From Asterias amurensis (taxonomy: Eukaryota; Echinodermata; Asteroidea; Forcipulatida; Asteriidae), in contig NC_092661.1 in assembly GCF_032118995.1 (NCBI RefSeq), positions 2,358,501 through 2,422,500 on the forward strand: DNA of 64,000 bases. Reading direction: 5' to 3'. Shown here piece by piece: positions 52,374-64,000 of this stretch. Below the pieces are notes generated by a model, which searched no databases, was not told the origin of the DNA, and was given only the letters and a program-made list of their open reading frames with translations. Each line of letters opens with the position of its first letter. Position 1 is the first letter of the stretch. A program made the position numbers and the translations under genes.

Positions 52374-52622
52374 ATTTCTTGAAGATGATTCGTTGAGAGA
52401 TCGGGAGCCAGTGTAGTTGTTTCAGAATGGGGGTGATGGAACAGGATTTATTAGATAGTGCCACAATGCGGGCAGCAGTATTTTGGAGGCGTTGAAAACA
52501 GGAAATCTGGTTGTTTATCTTTCTTTCCTCGTATTGTTCTTGTTTTATTTATTGTTTACAGCGCTTTGATCTGTGTTAAAGGCGTAGTATAAATACCTAT
52601 ATTATTATTATTATTATTACTA
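52374..52622. mobile_element. Retroelement 3' fragment with (ATT)n tail
   Basis: GAGCCAGTGTAGTTGTTTCA with CGGGCAGCAGTATTTTGGAG, then CAGCGCTTTGATCTGTG and an (ATT)n tract at 52602-52617, the layout of non-LTR tails. Confidence 0.5.
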
Positions 52623-53454
52623 CTGTCCCTACAGTTCTGAAATAGTCTTTATCAAGGTTCTACATTTAAAGAGTATTATCTGAAGTCCTAAATCTCATTT
52701 CTTCTTTGTTTTGCCGTTCTCTTACATGTTCCTGTAAGTCAGGCCTTATACATACATGTACTTTACAGACTGACAGACTGACAGAGGCAACGAAGGCGAT
52801 TGCCTCCATGCCCTATGGTCATTGCCTTGGTGCCCTTGAAATACAACAGTAGAAATATAATTTCCATAATGTGTAGGGTGCCCTTTACCAAGGGAAAATG
52901 CCTTGGTGCCCATGCCTTTTAAAAAACGAAGAATACAAGTCACTAAAGGGGTAATTTGGCCAATCCAAGCAACCTTGTTTTAAATATAATAACCCAAGTC
53001 GACTGTATACATGTGTGTGCATGTGCTGCACAGACACTTTACATACTGTGTAGGCCTACATGTACCTGTTGTTTATTTGTTGTGCAATGTGTACTATGGT
53101 CCTTCTATCCATTACTACGGAGGAAAAGGTCACTGGTAATACAGAACTTCCTTCTTCTTGTTTCTTTTCTTTATCACAGTAAGACATGGTTCATGTTTAA
53201 AGTAGATTACTAGCGTCACACAATCCTGAATACAGTACACCAAATACTATTGATAATTGCTCAAAATAATTGTTGGCATAAAAATTTACTTGTTAGCGAT
53301 TATTAAAAGGGGTTGAAGTATAGACGTACACATTGGGCAATACAGTAATTATGTATTGACACACATATTGTGTACGTCCTAAGCTTGTGTGTGCCTCAAC
53401 AGACCGTATTGAATAACCCCTTTTTGCTATGAAAAGTTGCCATCTTAAAGGAAC

Positions 53455-53838
53455 ACGTTGCCTTGGACCGGACGAGTTGGTATATAAAAAGCGTTTGTAA
53501 CCGTTTGTTATAAAATGCATTGATTAGAAAGATGTTTTAAAAGTAGAATACAATTGTCCACACAAATTTGCCTCGAAATTGCTTGATTTTCCTTTTACTT
53601 TGCGAACTAACATGGTCGGCCATTCATGGGAGTCAAAAATTTGACTCCCATGAATGGCCGACCAAGCTACATGTAGTCAACGAGGTAAAAGGAAAACCGT
53701 GCAATTTCGAGGCATGTTTGTGTGGATCAATATATTCTACTTTTAAACATCTTTCTAATCAGATGCATTTTATATGAAACGATTACAAACGCTTTTCAAA
53801 GACCAACTCGACCGATCCAAGGCAACGTGTTTCTTTAA
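53455..53838. mobile_element. Family I MITE, second copy
   Basis: TTAAAGGAACACGTTGCCTT to GGCAACGTGTTTCTTTAA. Central stem TTGACTCCCATGAATGGCCG is present. Confidence 0.88.
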
Positions 53839-54683
53839 CCGGATATTCAAATTATTCTCCCAGGCCTACACGGCACATGCACGTACACATACCCACAGAC
53901 GCCATTTTGTAGTTCAGATATTTGAGCCGCGTGACCTCATATTCAATAAGGTCTATATGCCATTTTGGAGAATAGTGCTAGTGCGGTATGGATTTTTTTT
54001 TTTTAAGCAACACACTCTGAGATTCTCTTAAAATGCTAAATTATCACGTAATTTTAACCATGGAGGTAGAATTCTACATGTACCTCCCATGTCTAAACAT
54101 TCCCAGTGACTGATAAATTGCATCCTTGCCTGCACAAATGAGAGTGAAAATTAGGCAATAAATTTATTCTGATGACGAGCCAGGATTTCTCCCCACAGAC
54201 AAGTCACCGCTGCAAGTCACGTTCGAAAGTACATGTAGCGTATCAGGCGGATAACTATGCAAACTTTTGGGGTCAACTGAAAAAGCCTGATCAAAATGTT
54301 TTCCACACGACACGCTCCCCGATATTTCTAAAACATCATTATTTTTTTCAAAGAATGGAATTTAATCTTTGAAAGGACGAGGCCATTTCCATTTTGCAAA
54401 AGGCACATTCCATCCATTGGAAAGTCTTTAGGAAACTTTTGAAGGGCACGAAGGCCAAGACCAGGGGCAATGGAAGCCATGGCTTTCGTCACCTGCATGC
54501 AATTTTAGGCAGGTGATTCGGGCATGCTGCCCTGGGTAACGAGGCTACCTCTTCCGAAGATGGATACCAGCAAGCAACCTGAAAAACTATGAAGAGCTTC
54601 TTGGGGGGTGGGGGGTGGGGGGGATAGAGACAAGAATAAGATAGGTACCAATGAAACCATGCTCCCTGTTGACCCCCCAAAAG

Positions 54684-54782
54684 TGGTACCGTATTTTCCT
54701 GCAGATAAGACGCGTCTTATCTGATTTTTAGACCCCCAAAACATCGGTGCGTCTTATCTTTCGGTGCGCCTCGTCTGCTGAC
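54684..54782. mobile_element. Fragment with GTATTTTCCTGCAGATAAGACGC end
   Basis: TACCGTATTTTCCTGCAGAT then repeated ATAAGACGCGTCTTAT and TGCGTCTTATCT. Its layout resembles ends of DNA transposons in vertebrate genomes that begin TACCGTATTTTCC. Confidence 0.4.
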
Positions 54783-55427
54783 CATTGATTTTTTTTAATG
54801 TTCACTGCGTGAAAAAATAAATACCTTCTTGTCCAGTTCAAATCAACGGTCTTTGTGTAGAGAATTCTTACTCAATAATGCGGTCAAACGTCAAACACGA
54901 CTGAACTTTTTATACACTGAGACCTTATTTTCATTTGAACAATGCCGCGATCCCCCAGGCCAGACCGTCCTTTCATTCCAACAATGCCGTAATGCGCCTA
55001 GGCCCCCTCCCCCCTTAATGATGGTGCTTTCGCTCCAACAGACCGAACTACAAAATAATCAAAGAAGTTTACGGTTGATCGCTCAATGCAATATGTGCGT
55101 AATTCCTACCGCAAAAAGTCCACTGCGTGGATAGCATCACAATTGTTAGAGAAGTAAGGGCCCCAAGTAGTAAATCCACTGAAGTGGGAGAAAACTTGCA
55201 ACTTGTAAATCAATAATTTTATAAAATACAGTAAAAAGTTCAATTTTTTTTTATTTTAAACAAACTGCGCCGACACATGCATTAGCTACCCAAAATCGTT
55301 CATGCATACAGTACATGCATGCAGTACATGATCAATCACTCACAAGACTGTACAAAAATATAGTAATTTTATAAATACATCACATCATAAATCAACAAAT
55401 AATAATAAATGGATAACTTTCCGTATG

Positions 55428-55540
55428 GCGCCACCACTTTTTCACTCATTTTTACAAAAAGGGATATATCAATCAGGTAAATTAGATACTATATTATTTT
55501 ATTTCGAATGAAAAAGTGGTGGCGCCATACGGAAACTTTT
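55428..55540. repeat. Inverted repeat around GGCGCCACCACTTTTTCA
   Basis: TTCCGTATGGCGCCACCACT at 55429 and its inverse at 55510-55538, with an AT-rich centre. Confidence 0.85.
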
Positions 55541-55941
55541 CCTAATAAATCAACAAGGACTCAAGAAGTCAAGAGTAGAACCTTGGGTTAATGGAAGTTA
55601 GAACATAACATCTAACTTAGGGTCTCAGATGTTATGTCGCCTGTCCTGTAGACTTTTACAACTTTTGGGTTGTCGCTAGAGCATGTTTTTGTAATGCTCA
55701 CCTTATAGTGGATGTTGAAACAAATCTGTGTGAATGAGATTGAACCTTGGTCATGTACAGACAAAGTCAACATGATCATTGATGATGAGCATGATGCTTC
55801 GATGCGAGACTTAGATTTAGAATTAAATTAAAAAACTTGAATTGTTCCCAAATTGAAAAAGTCACATTAACTAATACAGCCCAGATAGAATTCATGTTTA
55901 ATGGTGTCTACTTTTGATGTTTTCTGTTGAGTTGTCTGTGA

Positions 55942-55943
55942 TA

Positions 55944-55999
<56 letters not shown>

Positions 56000-56000
56000 G
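55942..56000. repeat. (AAT)n microsatellite
   Basis: About 18 uninterrupted AAT units. Confidence 0.95.
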
Positions 56001-56211
56001 GAAATAAGATGACCCCAAATTTGTGAACTTTATAACTCAGCTTGAACTAGTCAGCCACATTTCACTACACACTATACAGGGGAGCACACACCTCCCATTC
56101 AAACAGTGTGTGGGCGCTGCAAAGCTAAGCCAGAAATAATCTGGCCAATTCATAAAACACTTCAAAATAAATAACTAACTAACACAACTGAATCAGCACA
56201 AATCAACCTAC

Positions 56212-56320
56212 CATCTGCAGGAATCATTTCGTAAAGACAACCTGTAAACAACGTGCCGTCAAACTTGACAATTATCAGCGGCGTTTAAGACGGTTCACTC
56301 GTCGATTTTTAGCGGAAGTG
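56212..56320 (-). promoter_or_regulatory. WASF: Candidate proximal first exon/promoter of WASF
   Basis: A strong ETS-like site (GCGGAAGTG at 56312-56320) lies upstream, in minus-strand sense, of a short unique stretch ending in donor GATG|GTAGGT (exon end 56212). Its ATG would read a few codons and stop after joining 44838, so it would act as a 5' UTR exon. The surrounding 110 bp does not belong to a repeat family I recognise. Confidence 0.35.
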
Positions 56321-56593
56321 TTACGAGTTCAGAAAATGGGAAAAATGGCGTTTGATGAACTACACTGGCGAAAGTTTATTGCGAGAGGGCGCTGTTATCT
56401 TTTATCCACGCCCAAACTTTGCAGAGGGGGCGGGGGGGGGGTGGGTGCAAAGTGCATAAACCCAGTCAGTGGAACTTGGTGTTGGGCTAAAGTCATATCT
56501 GACGATTTTGTTTCATTCTTATAAATTAATTGGATACCTCCATGGATGTAGAATTTCACTCGGACTTTCCCCAGCAAACATTGCTTGGTATCG

Positions 56594-56639
56594 CCATGGA
56601 GGAATAAATTAGATTTAATTAATTTATTCCTCCATGGTA
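56594..56639. repeat. Short perfect palindrome with CCATGGAGGAATAAATTA arms
   Basis: CCATGGAGGAATAAATTAGA folds on its inverse ending CCTCCATGG. CCTCCATGG or its complement also occurs at about 56540, 57022 and 57124. Confidence 0.85.
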
Positions 56640-57369
56640 TCGCTGTACCCGTGGCCTAAAAAATAATATTGGTTCTTCTTGAGAAGTTTTAAAAGAAGAC
56701 TTTGTTTTGCCATTTTTTAGCAAGTGGTAGACCTAGCCTGGCCTATGTACGTGTCCGTGTGGACATATTATTGCCTGGACTAAGCAATTTAGGCTGATCG
56801 TGTTCTAAACAATGTTTTAATCATTATTTTGGTTTCATCTACCATTAGCAAATGAATAATGCCGATTTTTATATACGCCGGTGTGGCAGAAGATTCTGTC
56901 AGTCCCATATTTTTTGTATGGCAAAACTGTGTACAAGTTATTTTGACAGCGCCCTCTTTTGAATCCTCCTCCTCTACTAGTGCATGTTCATTTCCTATGG
57001 GGGACCGAATCTCCGGCAGACCATAATTCCTCCATGGGCAGACAGAATTGTGTAGAGGTTTGTCCTAGCATGGAGAAATGAACACGGTCCCCTTCTACTC
57101 AAATTGCTACCCGTGTTTATTTGACCATGGAGGAAGGAAGAGGAGCTCAAACGACCCGCAAAACCTCAGAGTAACAAAAGAATACTCTGACAATGCCCCT
57201 GTCTGACCAGTGGAAAAAGGCTCATGGAACGGACGATATGGACATAGAAACGACGTGTACACAAGTCTATTTCTGATACGGCCAATAATTTATTTTTCTT
57301 TAGCAATGGCATTATCTCTAAATGAATTGGCGTCAATTGAGGAAATGACGAAGGCTTAACCTGACACCT

Positions 57370-57741
57370 GCTGAAAGACACAGGACACCTTTGATAATTA
57401 TTGTCAAAGACAAGCATTCTCAGTTGGTGGTATAACCCAACAATGCATGAAAGAAGCAAAACATGTGAAAACTTTGACTCAATTGGTCATCGAATTTGCA
57501 AGAGAATCGTTTGAAAAAAAAAACACCGTTGTTGCCAGTCAATATATATAGCTCTATGGTTGATGCATTACTTTGTGTGCTTTCACATGCATAATAAGGC
57601 TTCATCTGGAGTGTTTTATTATTTTGAGTGAGAAGTTACCTCTTTCTCCAAAACTAACGTTACTTCAGATCAGAGAGAATGGTTTCTCACCATGCTTTAC
57701 TCACTTTCCACAGCTCTCCATGGCTCGTTACCAAGTAAGTT
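57370..57741 (+). mobile_element. Old family A relative, interrupted at its right end
   Basis: AAAGACACAGGACACCTTTG at the left, with collinear inner blocks. The right terminal repeat is replaced by the next element. Confidence 0.6.
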
Positions 57742-57742
57742 G

Positions 57743-58128
57743 TTAAAGGCAGTGGACACTATTGGTAATTGTCAAAGACCAGTCTTCTCACTTGGTGTAT
57801 CTCAACATATGCATAAAATAACAAACCTGTGAAAATTTGAGATCGATTGGTCGTCGAAGTTGCGAGATAGTAGTGAAAGAAAAATAACCCTTGTTACACG
57901 AAGTTGTGTGCGTTTAGATGTTTGATTTCGAGACCTCAAGTTTTAAATCTGAGGTCTCGAAATCAAATTCGTGAAAAATTACTTCTTTCTCGAAAACTAT
58001 GGCACTTCAGAGGGAGCCGTTTCTCACAATGTTTCATACCATCAACCTCTCCCCATTACTCGTCACCAAGAAAGGTTTTATGACAATAATTATTTTGCGT
58101 AATTACCAATGGTGTCCACTGCCTTTAA
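57743..58128 (+). mobile_element. Family A MITE, younger, abutting an older relative
   Basis: TTAAAGGCAGTGGACACTATT to CCAATGGTGTCCACTGCCTTTAA. The left flank (CCAAGTAAGTTG) is the end of the older relative. Confidence 0.9.
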
Positions 58129-58394
58129 AGGTTGAAATTAGTACTAAAAATTAATATGTGCATTCTTTAAAAGCTGTACCCATCAAAATGTTAATGTTGG
58201 TTCGCTTTGACTTACTCAAAATGCAGTGAAACTATTAATTATTAATGGAGTTAGTTTGTCTGAAACATAACAACCATGCGACCTATAGCTTCCTAAATCG
58301 AAACCACAATTATCACCCTTCAAAAAAAAATACTATGCAATATAATTTTGACTCATAGGTCATCGAATTCAAAAGGGTATAATGAAAGAAGAAT

Positions 58395-58570
58395 AATGCA
58401 AGGGTCGTGGGTTCATGGGTTCGAATCCCACCCGTGTAACATGCCTGTGATATTTTTTTTTCACAGGACTCGGGAAAGTACTGAGTATACAGTGCTAGCA
58501 CACAACGATGTATGGGTAAAAATCAAAATTAATATTCTTTATCCCCGATGCAAATTTAACACCTCTTATC
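58395..58570 (+). mobile_element. tRNA-derived SINE, plus orientation, 5' truncated
   Basis: GCAAGGGTCGTGGGTTCATG, B box GGTTCGAATCCCACCC, then the same 3' body as the 48.2 kb array ending in AAATTTAACA. A (TTTA)n tract follows at about 58585. Confidence 0.8.
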
Positions 58571-59033
58571 AAAGAAGAATAGTTTATTTTATTTATTTAT
58601 TTATTTATTTCCAGGCAAACCATACATACAAAGAATAGGCAATAAAAAATAAGACTACACAGAGAACAAGCCTGCGGATAACCAAAAAGCGAAAATAATC
58701 ACTATCTAAAGGCAATCCAGACAATAAAAATAACAAAGGCACAAAATGGCACAAGGACGAAAACGACATAAAAATTGCACATCAAATACCAAATCAAATA
58801 TAAATAAATATATAAAAACTGTAGAAAATACATTAAATTTTGTATACAAAATATATAGTTTCACAATATTTTTTATGTGCTTTCTTGTAAAAGGCTTTAG
58901 CTAAAGTCTGTAATTACCTACTGTACTTCAGAGGGAGCCGTTTCACACAATGTTTTATACCATCAACAACTCTCCTTTTCAGTTTTTATGCTAACAATAT
59001 TACTTTGAGTACTAATAGTGTCCAGTGCCTTTA

Positions 59034-59416
59034 TTAAAGGCAGTGGACACTATATTGGTAATTGTCAAAGACTAGCCTTCACAGTTGGTGTATCTCAATA
59101 AACCAAAAAAATAATGAACCTCTGAAAATTTGAGCTCAATCGGTCATCGAACTTGCGAGATAATAATGGAAGAAAACACCCTTGTTTTACGAAGTTGTAT
59201 GCGTTTAGATGGTTGATTTCGAGACCTCATTTCTAAACTTGAGGTCTCGCAATCAATTCGTCGAAAATTACTTCTTTCTCAAAAACTATGTCACTTCGTA
59301 GGGAGCCGTTTCTAACAATGTTTTATACCATCAACCTCTCCCCATTACTCGTCACCAAAAAGGTTTTATGCTAATAATTATTTTGAGTAATTACCAATAG
59401 TGTTCAGTACCTTTAA
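59034..59416 (+). mobile_element. Family A MITE
   Basis: TTAAAGGCAGTGGACACTATA to CCAATAGTGTTCAGTACCTTTAA, with GACCTCATTTCTAAACTTGAGG hairpin. A fragment of another copy (58918-59030) abuts its left side. Confidence 0.88.
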
Positions 59417-60254
59417 TACAGTGCTTCCTCTCTGTAAATACCGTAATAAGCGTATTGTATAATATAACGCGCTTTATAAATGCTTTTAAAAATTTCAATA
59501 TCAAAATGCTGTTTCCATAAACGATGGTCGCTGGAGGCATTGACTGTGAATGGTATGCAGTTCAGGGTATAATCGTAGACTTCACTCAAGTCCCAATCCC
59601 GTGTCATCGCCAGAAAGCTATTGTTTTGAGTGCGGCGCGATATCTCTTACACGAGAACAGGACTTGAAACAAGTCTAGGATCGGGTCATGGTTCTCCAGA
59701 TGTGGAAGCTATCCTTTGCCCTCAAAATATTTCAATCGTTGGAACTTAAATGACCCAAACATGTGTACGTCTCGAGCGAAAACCAAAAGCCCATGTTTGG
59801 AAATCAGCAAGACCTTTCATGAACGTGTGTAGATAAAGCGTGTTCACAACAAAGATTTGGGAAAACAATTAACATTATTTTGCACATTGGATATCCATTT
59901 ACACCGATGTGTGTTAGCACCACTCTGTATTTTGCTGAGTCATTTAAAGGAACAAAAATCTATTTAATGGTACAAAAGATGATAATATTGTTGAAATTGT
60001 TTTGCCCTATAGGACGATTTTTTAAGGAAATTGGTAGAACATAACTATTAGTTCTGACTCTCACAAAATCCAAAATTTGACCAACAGTTAAAACAACAGT
60101 TAAAATGCTACACTGTTTCTACTGTCATAATTCCAGTGAGACCGATTTAAGTTACACTTTCACCAGGTGTAATGATTTCATGTTTATACTAGGTCCTCAC
60201 ATAGAAAAAGACGGATGCTGGTCTATAACACCACCAATGCTACACACGTGTGCT

Positions 60255-60633
60255 TTAAAGGGAAGGTACACGTTTGGTAATTGTCAAAAACTAGTGTCCT
60301 CACTTGGTGTATCCCATCATAAGCATAAAATAACAAGCCTGTGAAAATTTGGGCCCAATTGGTCATCGAAGTTACGAGAAATGATGGAAGAAAAAAACAC
60401 CCTTGTTTGGACGAAGTTGTGTGCTTTCAGATAGGAATAAAAAACTTCTAGCTAGAAGTCTTTTATTATTTAAGTGAGAAATTATCTCTTTCTCAAAGTC
60501 TATGCTACTTAAAGGGGAGCCGTTTCTCACAATGTTTAATACTATCAAACAGCTCTCCAATGCTCGTTACCAAGTCAGTTGTTAAGTTAATAATTTGCTT
60601 TGAGTTATTACCAAGCGTGTACCTTCCCTTTAA
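60255..60633 (+). mobile_element. TTAA-bounded MITE, subfamily AAAGGGAAGGTACACG
   Basis: TTAAAGGGAAGGTACACGTTT to AAGCGTGTACCTTCCCTTTAA. The inside is collinear with family A (CCTGTGAAAATTTGGGC, GGGAGCCGTTTCTCACAATG). Confidence 0.88.
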
Positions 60634-61280
60634 AACAATCAAAATTAATGTTGAAATTCCCGTCTTCAAGTTTGGTTAATTATGTTCTTCTTGTGATGAT
60701 GTGTTTTTATAAAGAAGCAAGATAAAAAAGAAAAGAGAATAATACGTTTAATATTATCTTTGGCATCTTCTTTGATATTAGTCTTTACTTATTCGCACCT
60801 TTGGATTAAACACAAATATTTATAAAATTTGACATAATTTAGGTCTTTAAGATTGATCATAATGAGGTTTTATGAATAACAGAGACCATTTAATAAAATA
60901 GACATAACTGAAGGCTAATACATTCATGTTCGGTGGAAACCATTTCACTTTTCGAATCAAACGGAATAGTATTATGGGCCGTTGTTTATTTTTATTTAAA
61001 CAAAAACCATTACTAAATTAACGTTGACTCCGCCATTGGGTCCTTCTCAAGAGTATATAGCTGTAGATGATTTTTAACCCAATTTTATGGCAGTGTCCAA
61101 AGTGACACGTATAGTGACACTGTAGTTGAATTTAATCATTTAAAACACAAAATAATGTCAGAGTAGATGCTGTAACATGATTTAGTGTCCGCATTAAAAA
61201 ACCTTCTCATCGCCCTGCGCCGAATTGATCCCTAAAATCTAATTTCAATAAAAACGGATTAATACAAACGTCTGGTCTTA
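60634..61280. other. AT-rich stretch, nothing recognised
   Basis: No exon, tRNA or repeat family could be supported. Confidence 0.4.
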
Positions 61281-61286
61281 ACTTAC

Positions 61287-61520
61287 CGAGTGTGCTCCCG
61301 TGGTGTTTTCCTCAGACAGGCGAACTGATCCGCACTGCTTTGTCTCATGATGGTTGCCATGGTTATCTGTTTGTTCACTCCCCAAAACCGTGTTTCTCCT
61401 CCAATGTTGAACCAGATATATATAGTATTTCCTTGTTCAATCGCTCCGAACTCCTCAAGACGACTACAAACGGTCTTCCTCACAGCACCAGCGCTCGCAT
61501 GAGAAGATTTGCGCCGTCAC
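61287..61520 (-). promoter_or_regulatory. WASF: Candidate distal first exon and promoter of WASF
   Basis: On the minus strand a region with two GGAAG (ETS-type) sites at about 61548 and 61600 is followed by a short upstream ORF (ATG at 61500, six codons and TGA). An ATG in the strong context AACCATGGC at 61360 follows, then a consensus donor CTCG|GTAAGT (exon end 61287). Spliced to the acceptor at 44838, the 61360 ATG reads MATIMRQSSADQFACLRKTP and on to REHTRSLKPVT, directly into the WASF start codon in frame. No other coding exon for this strand was found between 44.8 and 61.3 kb. It could be a first exon of WASF or of an unrecognised gene. Confidence 0.45.
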
Positions 61521-61609
61521 AAAGACGCGATACCACCCTTAAATCCCGGAAGTAAAATTCCCTGTTCTACTCCTCGCAGATTTTGTGATTGTTTTAAGCC
61601 GGAAGAACA

Positions 61610-62812
61610 TCGAGGAAGGACGGTGTTTTTGTTATCAAATAGTTCTTCAGTTCACATGCGGATAATCATTATTATCATTAGGCTAGGAGGCGATATATTG
61701 GAGGAGGATAATAAAGCACGGCTGTAGGTTTATATACTATGGGATGTGTGTGGAGCCGTTTGGGTTATATACAGAATACATGACAGTGCAGTGCTGGTTT
61801 GAACAACACACGTGTGTTTTGGTGGTCTTTTGTACAATAGCTTCATCATCACGTGTGTCGTGTGATGGTACAATACCAAGACCAGGAAATGAGATAGCTA
61901 TTATTTTGGTACATCCAGGGTACAGAGAACTTTAGTGCGATATCAGCAGATTAAATTTAGCTGTCTGAATAAAAAAAAGATGTTCCTTAGATCCACTTTC
62001 AAAAAGAGATAATGGTGTATTGTCCTTCAGTTTTAAACAAAATGAATGGGGTTTGAGGCATTGCATGGTGAGGTATCAGTTTTGGCTTGCGGTATTGCGT
62101 GTGACCTATACTTGCTTATAAATTGGTAGATTGTGTTTTAAAATAAATGTACAAATTAAGTGACTTCATCACCGGCTATGGCTATTGGCTGTGGCTGCAA
62201 CGACTGCCGAAACTATCAATTCAGACATCGCCTATACGTTTTGACGAACATCCTCAAGTACGTGCCTGATGTCAAAATTTAGGGTAAACATCCTCGTAAG
62301 CTTTCGGTTCTATTTTCAATTTAAACAAAAATGAGTTCTCGACCGATACTGTATCCTTGTTATGAGAAGAAATGTCATGGGTCATGATTATTGTTCTACC
62401 TACGTGGTATAGTGAGTTGGACTTGCGGCTCTCAAGTCCTTTAGAATCGCACCCATAATTGCTTCTCCTCGCCCAGTTGTATAAATGCGAAGCAGATAAT
62501 AATAGGCCTTCACAATCGCGAAGCATCAAGCCATCAATATTTTGTCTTGGGGCAAAACTAATTACGTTTACGATCACAACATGGTATCAAAGGTGTAGAC
62601 CTATAGAAGGGGAATAATTAAACAAGTGCGAACCCGTGAACGAATTTCGAGGGCGGAAATGTAGGATGGAAGAACTACAGTAGCAACATAATTAACAGCA
62701 AAAATGAAGACATCATGAGCGAGAAAGTGTGAGATACAGGCGTGTCCTGGGGGAGTTCCATCATGGGACCACAACACCTTTAGATTAAGTAGCCTAGATT
62801 TGGTCAAGGATG
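61610..62812. other. Region upstream of the candidate distal WASF exon
   Basis: Short frames on both strands have no domain pattern. Some may be promoter-proximal sequence. Confidence 0.35.
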
Positions 62813-63060
62813 GAGAATTATTATTATTGTTATTGGTTTATTAAAACACATTCAAACATCGCAGCTACAAGCTGAATTGAATGTAAAATACAGAGATTCA
62901 AAAAATAGAAATGTTAAAATTTACGAAAAAACATTAAGAGATACAATTTGTTTTTGGAAAAAATTAAAAATGCCAACTGGCTAGTGCCAGTGACAAACTA
63001 GGTAAAACAAAAAATTGCACGGCAAGTCACATGGATGCAAAGGACAAGGTGAAGGGATGG
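62813..63060 (-). mobile_element. Possible LINE 3' UTR fragment
   Basis: TTATTATTATTGTTATTGGT followed by an A-rich body resembling the 3' end at 8690-8950 in layout; no coding part remains. Confidence 0.3.
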
Positions 63061-64000
63061 GGACAAACGGCATACCAACTGAGCGAACACAAATCAAGAG
63101 CTATTGTTGAGTGCTTGGACAAGGGATGGAATGCAACTATTTTTGTAACGACCAGTTCTACATTTTTGGGGGGCACATTTTGTTAGCATTCCGCAAGTTG
63201 TTGTTTTTGTTTGGTGGGAGCCAGTGCCTGTAGTTTTCAGATTCAAACAATGTCTTACCAAAATTGACCAATAAATTAATGTCTCAGTCTATCAGTGATT
63301 GTAGGCAAACTGAACAATTGGCATATTATTTCCACTATGAAGTTGGTGTATTTGACCAGCCAGAATGATACGAAAAGCCCTTTTTGTAACCTTACAAGGG
63401 TTAGCGGGAAAAGGTGGCACGAATTTTACACGATTCGGGGTCCCTATTTAACGAATAATAAAATGGTAGCAGCTGATGCTACGAGTGACACCCTCCAGTT
63501 ACGCCATGCAATGATTACAAAAAACATGGCCAGAACGGAAAAAGCTATTACAAACAAAAATCACGAATAGGCGTCTGTTCCAAACAGAACCCCTTTTCTA
63601 TTTATTCCACTCTATAATTCTTTTTAAACATCACGGTATTAATTGAATGGTTCAGTAAAGTGTGCAATAATAATGAGTCAATTAGTCAAGTCTGCATGAT
63701 AATTCTGAATTATGTATGCGTAAAAAAGTTTTTTAGAGATGGCGGAACATTATTTTTTTGGCACAGATGGTTCTTTCCCTTTCCACCTGTATCGCCCCAG
63801 GATTAGTCTTGAAGTCAAGACAGTAATTGTTAAGCGCGGTGTAGTTACAGCGCGGTGTAGCTACGGGGACGGTACACTCACCCTCGATCTCAGTATGTGT
63901 GTGTGAGTCAGTCGCAAGCTGCCACGCGCTACCTACGACCGTTGCATGTGTATAATTGCACTGTGACTGTTGCATGAACGGCAGACAAATAGGCAGCGCC
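63061..64000. other. Right-hand end, nothing recognised
   Basis: No supported gene. A 91-codon plus frame at 63295-63570 has no family pattern. Confidence 0.35.

Noticed and set aside
59413..59607. Minus-strand frame MTRDWDLSEVYDYTLNCIPF as an exon
   Set aside because: No convincing splice partners or family resemblance, and its 3' part runs into a GCGCTTTATAAA-type repeat.
62272..62577. 101-codon minus-strand frame
   Set aside because: Peptide shows no recognisable family and the region lacks other coding signals.

Overview
This window looks like nuclear DNA from an invertebrate deuterostome, most likely an echinoderm and perhaps a sea star. The evidence is three animal genes with many small exons, GT-AG introns of 0.5-7 kb, AT-rich spacers, and very many short palindromic elements and tRNA-derived SINEs. 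Species assignment is inference. There are no bacterial operons, CRISPR arrays or phage genes. Most short open frames are chance reads through repeats.

Three genes can be built by hand with exact reading-frame closure. (1) Plus strand, 2653-10552: a CD164/endolyn-like sialomucin, 4 coding exons, 192 residues, with signal peptide, Thr/Pro/Ala-rich stalk, one membrane helix and a C-terminal YHTL sorting signal. (2) Minus strand, 24491-16112: a telomere repeat-binding factor of the TERF1/TERF2 type, 10 coding exons, 565 residues, with an N-terminal TRFH dimerisation domain, a long linker carrying five 12-residue repeats, and a C-terminal Myb/telobox. (3) Minus strand, 44819-30077: a WASF (WAVE/SCAR) actin regulator, 5 coding exons per transcript, 509 residues, with WAVE homology domain, basic region, polyproline and WH2-central-acidic tail. 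CD164 and the TERF gene converge; TERF and WASF run in the same direction about 5.6 kb apart. They have no obvious shared pathway.

The most interesting structure is in WASF. The second coding exon exists twice (37411-37258 and 34801-34648). Both copies are 154 nt with the same phases, align without gaps (about 22 of 51 residues identical) and keep the same tyrosine at residue 125. Using both or neither breaks the frame, so they should be mutually exclusive. In the transcript, a roughly 390-nt pyrimidine-rich repeat lies just upstream of the first copy. WASF also has two candidate first exons at 56.2 and 61.3 kb; the latter would extend the protein in frame by 31 residues.

The rest is mostly repeats: many families of palindromic MITE-like elements bounded by TTAA, several families starting with GGGCCCAATTTCAT, tRNA-derived SINEs (one forming a 259-bp tandem array at 48.2-48.8 kb), fragments of LINE 3' ends, long fold-backs, and a 61-bp hairpin flanked by a perfect 9-bp duplication. 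Several nested insertions give relative ages. The 61.6-64 kb end and several AT-rich blocks hold nothing I can name.
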